Source: Olsenella uli
GTDB taxonomy: Bacteria > Actinomycetota > Coriobacteriia > Coriobacteriales > Atopobiaceae
Assembly: GCF_901212655.1 (NCBI RefSeq)
Contig: NZ_CAAKON010000031.1
Location: forward strand, 9 to 19,596
Direction of reading: 5' to 3'
Length of the DNA stretch: 19,588 nt
Below are positions 8,065 through 14,272 of the stretch, piece by piece. Every line of letters begins with the position of its first letter. Within the stretch, counting starts at the first letter, position 1. The notes beneath the pieces are model-generated. The model was not told where the DNA came from. It ran no database searches and saw nothing but the letters and a program-made list of their open reading frames with translations. A program made the position numbers and the translations under genes.

Positions 8065-11046
8065 GTGAATATTATGCACCGCAGCAAATGGCTCGCGACT
8101 GTATTGGTTGCCCTGCTCTTCGGCATGCCGCCGACGGCGGCATTCGCCGAATGCAACGAGACCACACAGACCCCCCCCCCGCAATCCTCGTCCGCATCGG
8201 TGACAACCGCTGATGAGCTAATAGGGGCCCTCAACGCGGCGGCGAGTGGAGACGTCGTCACACTCGGCGCGGACATCACCGTCAATCCGGCGACATTCGG
8301 GGCGTTCGCGGTCAATAAGGAGGTAACCATTGACTGCAACGGCCATAAGCTGTCTGCGGACAACGCGGGAGGCGCGCCCCTCTTTACCGTCAGCAAGGGC
8401 GGCACGCTGACCCTCGTTGACGCTCAGATTGACGCGAGCGGCACCGTGGTCGACACCAACGCCGGAACGGTCGTCGTGAGGTCGACGGGCGGCACGGGCA
8501 TCAGCGCAGGCACCTTCATCGCGACAAACCCGGGGTCCCTGACCATAGAGGGTGGCTCCCTCCACGCGTCGACAGCCATCGTCGGCCTGTCCACCGGAAC
8601 CATCGAGGTCCGGTCCGGCGCCTTCTACTCAAACAAGGACTGCTTCAACGACATCATCGGCAACGCCACATTCCGCAACGCGACGATGACGGCCGCCGAC
8701 GGAGGATACTGCCTCACGGTGCTTCAGGACGGCAACGTCGAGATATATGGAGGAAAATACACCGCCACCGACGACTGCATCTTCAGCAGCGGCAAGGTCG
8801 TCCTTCACGTCGGGGCCTCCTTCGAGGCGACGAATGACTCGGACGGCTGTCTCTCCGGTGACGGCTACGACATCGCCGACGACGCCATGGCCTCCCCGAT
8901 GGATTGGCAGGAGGCGTCAAAGGTGGAATTCATCACCTCTGCAATCACTGTCCGCTTCTATTCCGAAGGTGCCCTTGTCGGCGAGACCCAGGGGACGCCC
9001 GCCAACCGGGCGTTCCCAGAAGACCCCGTCAGCTCCACCGGCAGCGCGTTCTGCTACTGGGCGGACAAGGACGGAAACAGGGTGGACAGCCTTTCCTCGC
9101 TTACTGCCGACACCGACCTCTACGCGACATTTGCGGATAGAACCTATACCGTCACGTTCAACGACAACGGCAAGACGACCTCGAAAACCGCGTTGGTCAA
9201 CACCCCACTGGGCCAGGTTCCGGGACTGGATCGCAAGGACGACGGCGACCACTTCCGCTGCTGGAAGCTCGGCAACCGGCTCGTGGATGAGAGCACGACA
9301 ACGCCGCTCCAGTCCAACCTGACGCTCACCGCCGTGTACGGCAGCAAGGTAATGAACCTGGGAGAGCTGAAGGCCGCCGTCGCCGCCCAAGACCCCGCCA
9401 TCGAGCTCGGCGCGGACATCGAGGTGCCAGAGACGATAACGATCGGCTATGACTGCATCATCAACGGCTGCGGCCACAAGCTGCTCCGCTCGAAGAGCCA
9501 CGACAAGGGAGCCCTCCTCGCCGTGGCCGGCCCCGGCGGAGACGGCCAGCAGGGTCTGACTCTCATGGTGCACGACACGACGCTGGACGGGCAGAACGTG
9601 GAGGCCGACACGGCGGCAGTCACGGCCAGCGAGGGAACGACGCTGGTCCTGGACCACACCACCGTGGAAAAGAACACGAACGCCGACGGCGACGGCGCCG
9701 GCATCTACGCGGACGAGGCGTGCGTCGAGCTGAACGACTGCACGATTCGAGGCAATTCCGCAGGAGGAAACGGTGGCGGCCTGTTCCTGGAAGGCCAGGA
9801 GCCCGGCAATCTCGTCAGCATCACCAACTCGACGATCAGCGGCAATGCCGCAGCCTACGGCGGTGGCGGCATCGGGTTCGAACACTGCCTCGTCCACCTC
9901 TACGGGAGCACGTCCATCGCGCAGAACACGGCCAAGGACGGCGGCGGCGCGCACTCGGCCAACGGCAACAAAGACACCAGCATCCTCTATATGCACGACG
10001 ACTCCCGCATCACAGGAAACACGGCGACGGGACGAGGCGGAGGCGTGAACTGCGAGGAGATGTCCCTGGTCATGTACGATGACTCCAGCATCGACAACAA
10101 CAAAGCGGCGGGGGACGGCGGCGGCGTCCGCGTGAGCTTCTTCGGAATGAGACAGCTCGGCGGCGTGATCCGGGACAACCAGGCCGGGGGCTCCGGCGGC
10201 GGCGTCTACGTGGACCACGCCAGCTCACTCACCGCCGGCATGATGTACGACAACACCGCCAGCCAACAGGGCGATGACCTGTACAACAATAGCGGCCTGC
10301 AATCGCTGTATCCCCAGCAGGGCGATAGGAGATACGGAGACGGGAACAGCGGTGACTTGAGGACCGTGCAGACGCAGGCAATTCCCGGCTATTATCCCGC
10401 CGACCAAGGATCAGTCCTCGTTCCCTGGTACGGGTGGTTCGTAGACGGCGACAACTCGGGAAGTGGTCGCTTTCCCGGTGACATCGCGAAGGGCACGCTT
10501 GTCTCCGAACAAAACGGCAATACGGGAATCCTCACCGGCGACGAGGAGAGTGTGGGCGTGAAGGCCATCTGGTACGGTCTGCTGCTCGCCTACGACGCCA
10601 ACTACGAAGGCACGACGGAGCACCAGTATGACGAGAGGGCATATGCGCCGGGTTCCGACGCAACCGTGCGGGACGGCTTGTTCCATCGCCCGGGCTACCG
10701 CTTCACCGGCTGGAACACCGAGAAGGACGGCAGCGGCAAGACCTATGCAAGCGGCGATGCCCTGACGATGAACAAGAGTCAAGTGCTCTATGCCCAGTGG
10801 GAGAGGGACGACTCGCCGACGACGCCGGACAACCCCGATACGCCGAGCCGGCCGGCCAGCCCGACGACGCCAAGCGCAACGCCTGCGGGCACGGCAGTAT
10901 CTGACAACCAGCCCGCTCCGGAGCCTGAGAAGGCGTTGCCGCAAACCGGCGACGATTCCCTGAAGCAAATCGCCGCAGCAGCCAGTGCGGGCGTCGCGGC
11001 TACCGCCGGGAGCGTGATCGCCCTCAAACGTCGCAAGCTTAGCTAG
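8065..11046 (+). CDS. LPQTG sortase-anchored beta-helix surface protein (adhesin-like)
   Basis: This 993-residue exported protein is probably linked to peptidoglycan. The GTG start at 8065 is chosen for GGAAAGGA 6 bases upstream; ATG 8074 is the alternative. A signal peptide follows (SKWLATVLVALLFGMPPTAA, cut near FA-EC). Residues about 45-285 show right-handed beta-helix character. Residues about 289-430 hold two InlB-like beta-grasp repeats (TYTVTFNDNG type). Residues about 432-732 are a second beta-helix of GNSAGGNGGGL-type rungs like those of Chlamydia Pmp proteins. Residues about 836-913 form another InlB-like repeat (GYRFTGWNTEKDGSGKTY). A Pro/Thr linker leads to LPQTG at 958-962, a hydrophobic span and the RRK tail. 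Adhesion or matrix binding is inferred. A run of ten C at 8171-8180 may switch expression. No sortase gene lies nearby. Confidence 0.92.
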   Translation: MNIMHRSKWLATVLVALLFGMPPTAAFAECNETTQTPPPQSSSASVTTADELIGALNAAASGDVVTLGADITVNPATFGAFAVNKEVTIDCNGHKLSADNAGGAPLFTVSKGGTLTLVDAQIDASGTVVDTNAGTVVVRSTGGTGISAGTFIATNPGSLTIEGGSLHASTAIVGLSTGTIEVRSGAFYSNKDCFNDIIGNATFRNATMTAADGGYCLTVLQDGNVEIYGGKYTATDDCIFSSGKVVLHVGASFEATNDSDGCLSGDGYDIADDAMASPMDWQEASKVEFITSAITVRFYSEGALVGETQGTPANRAFPEDPVSSTGSAFCYWADKDGNRVDSLSSLTADTDLYATFADRTYTVTFNDNGKTTSKTALVNTPLGQVPGLDRKDDGDHFRCWKLGNRLVDESTTTPLQSNLTLTAVYGSKVMNLGELKAAVAAQDPAIELGADIEVPETITIGYDCIINGCGHKLLRSKSHDKGALLAVAGPGGDGQQGLTLMVHDTTLDGQNVEADTAAVTASEGTTLVLDHTTVEKNTNADGDGAGIYADEACVELNDCTIRGNSAGGNGGGLFLEGQEPGNLVSITNSTISGNAAAYGGGGIGFEHCLVHLYGSTSIAQNTAKDGGGAHSANGNKDTSILYMHDDSRITGNTATGRGGGVNCEEMSLVMYDDSSIDNNKAAGDGGGVRVSFFGMRQLGGVIRDNQAGGSGGGVYVDHASSLTAGMMYDNTASQQGDDLYNNSGLQSLYPQQGDRRYGDGNSGDLRTVQTQAIPGYYPADQGSVLVPWYGWFVDGDNSGSGRFPGDIAKGTLVSEQNGNTGILTGDEESVGVKAIWYGLLLAYDANYEGTTEHQYDERAYAPGSDATVRDGLFHRPGYRFTGWNTEKDGSGKTYASGDALTMNKSQVLYAQWERDDSPTTPDNPDTPSRPASPTTPSATPAGTAVSDNQPAPEPEKALPQTGDDSLKQIAAAASAGVAATAGSVIALKRRKLS
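8171..8180 (+). repeat. Poly-C (C10) homopolymer inside the surface-protein gene
   Basis: Ten consecutive C encode part of T-P-P-P just after the signal peptide. Losing one C brings a TGA in frame at 8201-8203; gaining one brings a TGA in frame at 8211-8213. This is the layout of a slipped-strand on/off switch. Confidence 0.85.
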
Positions 11047-11108
11047 GAAATCCGCGCGAAGCGACTTTGCACCTCCCACACCGCTCTCCCTCGCGGACAT
11101 CGTCAATG

Positions 11109-11148
11109 CTTAAGGCCAGTGTGCACCCAAGGTGCATGCTGGCCTTAG
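11109..11148 (+). terminator. Long hairpin, likely terminator of the surface-protein gene
   Basis: Arms at about 11110-11127 and 11131-11148 (TTAAGGCCAGTGTGCACC against GGTGCATGCTGGCCTTAG) pair over 18 positions with three G-U or U-G pairs, around a CAA loop. It sits 63 bases after the stop. The downstream sequence ATTCTTCT is only mildly T-rich, so termination is likely but not certain. Confidence 0.6.
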
Positions 11149-11512
11149 AGATTCTTCTGCAGATCTTCGAACCGCTTGCTTCGCCCTGTGAGCTCGTTCG
11201 GAAAGCATGCGGAGACAGAAACGTAGTGGCGAAGCGTCTTGTGAACGATGCCGCCGGGATCGCCTGCACGACGGCAACGGCTACAAGTAGCAACGCCAAT
11301 CCCCATAATCATCCGGCAACGGCGCTTCCGTTCCGTCCCAGACCTCGCCGGCGTGACCCCGACGGCAAGAACATCGCCTCAAATATGGAAAGCACCGAGG
11401 TAGACCTTGAGTGCAATGGAGGCCATCTCTGATACTGATATCGAAACGCCGCATGCGACAACTGCACATCCCTCCTCTACAGTGCCCCGCCGCTTTTCTC
11501 CTTAGGTTGCAC
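11149..11512. other. Intergenic stretch without a supportable gene
   Basis: Open frames exist on both strands but none shows a ribosome binding site together with recognisable protein character. A minus-strand frame beginning at 11299 opens with a hydrophobic, signal-like stretch (MALLLVAVAVVQAIPAAS), then becomes basic and runs through the hairpin. I see no support for expression. Confidence 0.5.
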
Positions 11513-11554
11513 GTCATAAAGAAACCCCCACTTCCTGTGTCCAAGAAATGGGGG
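11513..11554 (-). terminator. Rho-independent terminator for the minus-strand LPQTG remnant
   Basis: On the minus strand CCCCCA (11549-11554 complement) pairs with TGGGGG (11525-11530 complement) around a partly paired 18-base loop. It is followed by a T-rich tail (TTTCTTTAT) at about 11524-11516. It lies 50 bases past the TAA of the LPQTG fragment, as expected for its terminator. Confidence 0.65.
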
Positions 11555-11605
11555 CCGTTCACTTTGCCGAGGCGCTTTTTTATCGCATGCTATGTTAAGT
11601 CGATA

Positions 11606-11840
11606 TTATGCCTGATGACGACGTTTTCCTACCACAATGCCTCCAGCGATGGCAGCGATGCCGGTTGCCGCCGCTACAGCGATAACGATGGCAGAAGTAT
11701 CGCCCGTCTGAGGTAACGACTTGCCAACACTTTCTGAGACAGCGCCACTTGCGACATTTTTCTTGGAGCCGGTGGATGTCGAGGAACCGTTGTTGTTGGA
11801 ATTGCCTTTATCTACCGCTTTAATCCACTTGGCGACAAGC
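11606..11840 (-). pseudogene. C-terminal tail of a second LPQTG sortase-anchored protein
   Basis: The minus-strand frame ending at TAA 11606-11608 encodes a Ser/Asn/Thr-rich linker (GNSNNNGSSTSTGSKK), then KSLPQTGD, a hydrophobic span (IVIAVAAATGIAAIAGGIVV) and a GKRRHQA tail. This is a complete cell-wall sorting signal. The frame stays open upstream to beyond 11908, but that part lies antisense to clearly conserved MFS transporter coding sequence. No signal peptide or ribosome binding site precedes it. The body of the surface protein is therefore missing, and only the wall anchor and its terminator remain. The junction with the transporter lies somewhere between about 11790 and 11845. It cannot be exported as it stands. 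Confidence 0.7.
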
Positions 11841-12133
11841 AACCTGTCTTCCTGGCGTCCGGAATCTTCTATGGTCTCGTCACTGGCATAAGCATGCCAC
11901 TTAATCAAAGCGTAGCGGTAAAGAACACCCCGCCAGAGCGCTGGGGCGCCGCAAACGCCCTGTACCTGCTCGCCAATGACATCGGCATTGGCTTCGCAAG
12001 CGTAATCTGGGGCGTTATCAATGACTCATTCGGGTTCCAGACAAGCATCGTCTGCGTCATTGTCTGCCTTATCGCAAGCTACGCATCCGCCTGGATCGTC
12101 TACCCCGCCCGCGACAAGCGGTGGAGGCATTAG
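11801..12133 (+). pseudogene. C-terminal fragment of an MFS transporter
   Basis: From about 11801, and clearly from 11846, the plus-strand frame encodes VFLASGIFYGLVTGISMPLN, then QSVAVKNTPPERWGAANALY, then further hydrophobic helices ending in YPARDKRWRH and TAG at 12131-12133. PPERWGAANALYLLANDIGI is the helix 10-11 motif of drug/sugar-type major facilitator proteins (P-xx-R-G-A-A-xx-x-Y-x-xx-D-x-G). Only about the last three or four of twelve helices remain. An internal ATG at 11894 has no ribosome binding site. Upstream the frame runs antisense into the LPQTG linker, so the 5' two thirds were removed by a rearrangement. The stop lies only 3 bases before the IS66-type end, so the insertion element apparently landed just past this gene. 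Confidence 0.75.
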
Positions 12134-12162
12134 AGCGTAAGCGTCAAAATGACCGCGTAGCA

Positions 12163-12215
12163 GGAAACGTCAAGGACCATTCCGGCATTCGGATGGAAAA
12201 GTCCTGGACGTTCCC
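12163..12215. repeat. Imperfect inverted repeat next to the IS66 end
   Basis: GGAAACGTCAAGGAC (12163-12177) and GTCCTGGACGTTCCC (12201-12215) are inverted copies with two mismatches. An inner CCATTCCG/CGGATGG pairing makes a long cruciform. It lies between the transposase stop and the element end, and could act as the transposase terminator or a subterminal binding site. Confidence 0.6.
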
Positions 12216-12252
12216 ATCTTTGCGTTGCGGTATGCCTTAGGCCGCTATGTCG

Positions 12253-12752
12253 CTACAGGCCCTCCTCGGCGTTGTTCGCCATCTCGTCATCGAACGCATC
12301 GGGGTCGATGTTAATTATGAAGTCGTCAGGCATCTCTTTGGCCTTCTCAGCAGCGGCTGGGTCGAGCTTGCAGGACTCAGGCAACATATCCGACCACGGC
12401 AGGAACGAGTCCACAACCTCATCGGTGAGCTCGCCGGCGTTGGGCATCTCGGTCAGCAGCCACTCGACGTAAAGCCTGGGATTGAGCCCGTTGGCCTTGG
12501 CCGTGGTGGTGACGCTGTATATCGCCGCAGACCCCGCGCGCCGCGCAGCGCATCGCTGAAGAGCCAGTTCTTGCGCCCTACGACGAAGATTCGCTGGGCC
12601 TGCTCGGCGACGTTGTTCGAGAGCTCCAGGTGCCCGTCTTCGAGCACGTTCATGACGTAGGGCCAGAACTCCACGGCGTACTGCAGCGCACGGTGCAGCG
12701 CCAGCTTCGACGAGGCTAGGGGAAGCTGGGCCCGCGCCCATCCCCCGAAGTC
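12253..12752 (-). pseudogene. IS66 transposase (TnpC-type) C-terminal fragment with a frameshift
   Basis: About 165 residues of the DDE transposase C-terminus remain, including the conserved NNVAEQAQR and VGRKNWLF segments and the C-terminal IS66 domain with FLPWSD. The reading frame breaks near 12530-12540: the upstream frame ends in an arginine-rich garble while the next frame resumes with SAAIYSVTTTAKANGLNP. One base is missing beside a run of four C on the plus strand (12532-12535). Upstream it is fused in frame to the N-terminus of an EcfT protein rather than to transposase. It is doubly inactivated. Confidence 0.85.
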
Positions 12753-12959
12753 CTCCAACACAGCGAGCGCGTAGGACCCGAGATACGCCGCAAGCATGAG
12801 CCCTGCCGCACGCATGCGCCCTGATATCGCGAGCAGGCCGAACGGAAACAGCAGCATCGCCGTGCGCACGACGAACATCGCGCCTCCGTTTCCTCCGAGC
12901 AGGAGTACCATCGAGACTGCGAACAGCATCACCATCTTCGTGCGCGGGTCGAGCCGCAC
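12753..12959 (-). pseudogene. ecfT: EcfT-type transmembrane protein, N-terminal fragment fused to IS66
   Basis: A GTG start at 12959 with AGGAG about 8 bases upstream opens a frame reading MRLDPRTKMVMLFAVSMVLL, then GNGGAMFVVRTAMLLFPFGL and RMRAAGLMLAAYLGSYALAV. The LDPRTK start followed by two to three hydrophobic helices is typical of the T component of energy-coupling-factor transporters (CbiQ/EcfT, PF02361), normally about 230-270 residues. After about 68 residues the frame passes without a stop into IS66 transposase sequence (EDFGGWARAQLP). The ATPase-coupling C-terminal half is therefore lost. A likely S-component tail lies just upstream and an AraC gene beyond it, so this is the wreck of an ECF uptake module. 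Confidence 0.75.
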
Positions 12960-13020
12960 CGACCGCTCTCCTGCCTTTGGCCGAAGCAGTTCTTTTTTCT
13001 AAGGTCCTTTCGCGGCATCC

Positions 13021-13090
13021 CTACGCGATGCCCGCGCGCACGAAATGATTCTTCAAGATGGCGCGCACGGTAGCCGCGCGTGCTCTAAAA
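13021..13090 (-). pseudogene. C-terminal remnant of a likely ECF S component (MptD-like)
   Basis: The minus-strand frame ending at TAG 13021-13023 reads ARAATVRAILKNHFVRAGIA. The ending (I/L)LKxHF-x-(K/R)AG-(I/L) matches my recollection of the C-terminus of MptD/TIGR02185-type S components, which stand next to EcfT genes. It sits about 60 bases before the EcfT start and 30-40 bases after the AraC stop, the expected place. Only about 20-25 residues are recognisable and no start is visible, so the rest was deleted. The assignment rests on a short tail plus position. Confidence 0.45.
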
Positions 13091-13123
13091 GGCCGCACGT
13101 CCTGCAGTATGAAAGGGTTCGAT

Positions 13124-14095
13124 TTACGGGCGCCCGGAACGGTGCCGCCACTGCGTGGGGGAACAGCCGAACGTTCGGCGAAACGCCTCGTCGAACGTTG
13201 AGGTGCGCGCGTATCCCACCGTGCGCGCTACGCGCGCGACGTCCGTCTCTCCGGAGTCGAGCAGGATGCAAGCGGCTCCCATGCGCTCCGCCCGAAGGCG
13301 CTCTGCCACGCCCATCCCCCGCACGCGCCTGAAAGCGTCGTAGAGACGCGAGCGGCTCACGAAAAGCTCGTCTGCGATCGCCTTTACGGTGAGCCCCTCG
13401 GAAAACCTCTCCGAAATGATCTTCTCTGCCTGCTCCACGATCGCGCGGTCCGTCCGCTCCGCTTCGTCTTCGGCCCAGGTGCGGGAACGGGCCAAGAGGG
13501 CGGTTGCCGTTTCGAGCGCTTTTGCATGGAAATACGGTGCCGCCCCGGGCCGCGACGCCCGTTCGGGGGTGAACGACCTAAGGATGGCACGAACCTCGTC
13601 GGAGGGACCTGCGAATCCGAGCGCGCGCATTGTCGCCTCCGCGTCTCCGAAATCGTCGGGGAACCTCTTCCTTAGACTTTCGAAGTAACCGGGCGTGTAG
13701 GTGATGCTCGTTGATTCGTAGAGGTCACCCGCCCGCATCAGGCAGCGCGTGGTCCCGCCTGCTTGGGAGAACGAAAGGACGTTCTCGCGTTCCGCGGTTG
13801 CTTCGGCATGCGCGTTTGGCAGCGACCGAAGCGTCGCCGACGATCCCGAGAAGACACAGAAGAAGTCCGTCGGGCGCTCCTCAAGGATGAGCGGTTTCTT
13901 CAGGCGAATCGAGTGCATACTGACGAGGCACTCCTCGCCGAGCGCCGCCGTCCAGAGAAACCCCTCGCCGAGCGATTTCGGAAGCGTCGCGTACACACCG
14001 CAGCGAACGGGTTCCATCCCGAGGGACAGTTGCTCTATCTGCGGTTCCACGAACGTCCGCAAATGCTGCGGGATGGCTGCCCGTAGTGCGCTCAT
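13124..14095 (-). CDS. AraC-family transcriptional regulator
   Basis: This 323-residue protein starts at ATG 14095-14093 with GGGAGAT 5 bases upstream. Residues about 1-210 are an unassigned N-terminal sensing region. Residues about 222-320 form the AraC/XylS DNA-binding domain with both helix-turn-helices: GLTVKAIADELFVSRSRLYD and the second motif TDVARVARTVGYARTSTFDE, ending in the conserved AFRRTFGCSPTQWR. It is divergent from the two ABC genes. This arrangement parallels YbtA beside ybtPQ, where an AraC protein responding to a siderophore complex controls the transporter. Its own downstream neighbours on the minus strand are ECF remnants. The shared intergenic region contains a perfect inverted repeat suited to its binding. 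The ligand is unknown. Confidence 0.93.
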   Translation of the reverse strand: MSALRAAIPQHLRTFVEPQIEQLSLGMEPVRCGVYATLPKSLGEGFLWTAALGEECLVSMHSIRLKKPLILEERPTDFFCVFSGSSATLRSLPNAHAEATAERENVLSFSQAGGTTRCLMRAGDLYESTSITYTPGYFESLRKRFPDDFGDAEATMRALGFAGPSDEVRAILRSFTPERASRPGAAPYFHAKALETATALLARSRTWAEDEAERTDRAIVEQAEKIISERFSEGLTVKAIADELFVSRSRLYDAFRRVRGMGVAERLRAERMGAACILLDSGETDVARVARTVGYARTSTFDEAFRRTFGCSPTQWRHRSGRP

Positions 14096-14146
14096 GCTCG
14101 ATCTCCCGTGGTTTCGCGATTGTCCTCATTCGTTTCGAGAACGTCC

Positions 14147-14169
14147 CTGTTTTCAGGTCGCGAAAACAG
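14147..14169. promoter_or_regulatory. Perfect inverted repeat, candidate operator between araC-type and ABC genes
   Basis: CTGTTTTC (14147-14154) and GAAAACAG (14162-14169) are exact inverted copies separated by 7 bases. The site overlaps where the -35 element of the ABC promoter should be. It is a candidate target for the divergent AraC regulator or another dimeric repressor. Confidence 0.55.
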
Positions 14170-14184
14170 AGAACTCACCCATGC

Positions 14185-14206
14185 TGGTATGTTAACCCTA
14201 TCTAAC
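14185..14206 (+). promoter_or_regulatory. Extended -10 promoter element and GTTA...TAAC site before the ABC genes
   Basis: TGG-TATGTT (14185-14193) fits an extended -10 element for the ABC operon. Overlapping it, GTTAACCCTATCTAAC (14191-14206) has GTTA/TAAC outer half-sites like those in DtxR/IdeR-type metal-repressor boxes. A DtxR-like gene remnant downstream makes metal control plausible, but the match is partial. Confidence 0.35.
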
Positions 14207-14272
14207 TGTCAAGTGCGTCGAAGACTCAGGTTTCATCGGGGCGGCGCGCAAGATCAAGATCGGAGGTTTCGC

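Larger units (their letters stand above)
12137..12752 (-). mobile_element. IS66-family insertion sequence remnant (one end and transposase 3' part)
   Basis: The right-hand part of an IS66-family element lies on the minus strand. GTAAGCG at 12137-12143 matches the GTAAG-type start of IS66 terminal repeats and directly follows the MFS stop. The transposase C-terminal region is present: LEDGHLELSNNVAEQAQRIF, VGRKNWLFSDALRGAR, then in another frame SAAIYSVTTTAKANGLNPRL, YVEWLLTE, and the DSFLPWSDML end. The stop is TAG at 12253-12255. The N-terminal two thirds, the accessory orfs and the other terminus are absent. An EcfT fragment abuts at about 12753. The element cannot move on its own. Confidence 0.85.

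Noticed and set aside
8917..10218. 433-codon minus-strand frame opposite the surface-protein gene
   Set aside because: It overlaps repeated beta-helix coding sequence and mirrors its periodicity. No start site or domain supports it.
9690..10260. CRISPR or DNA-level repeat array
   Set aside because: The GGCGGCGGC-rich periodicity comes from Gly-rich beta-helix rungs in the protein. Unit lengths vary and there are no conserved DNA repeats with spacers.
12453..12959. A single intact 168-residue membrane protein
   Set aside because: The first 68 residues are EcfT-like and the rest is IS66 transposase ending in a frameshifted tail, so it is a chimeric remnant rather than one functional gene.
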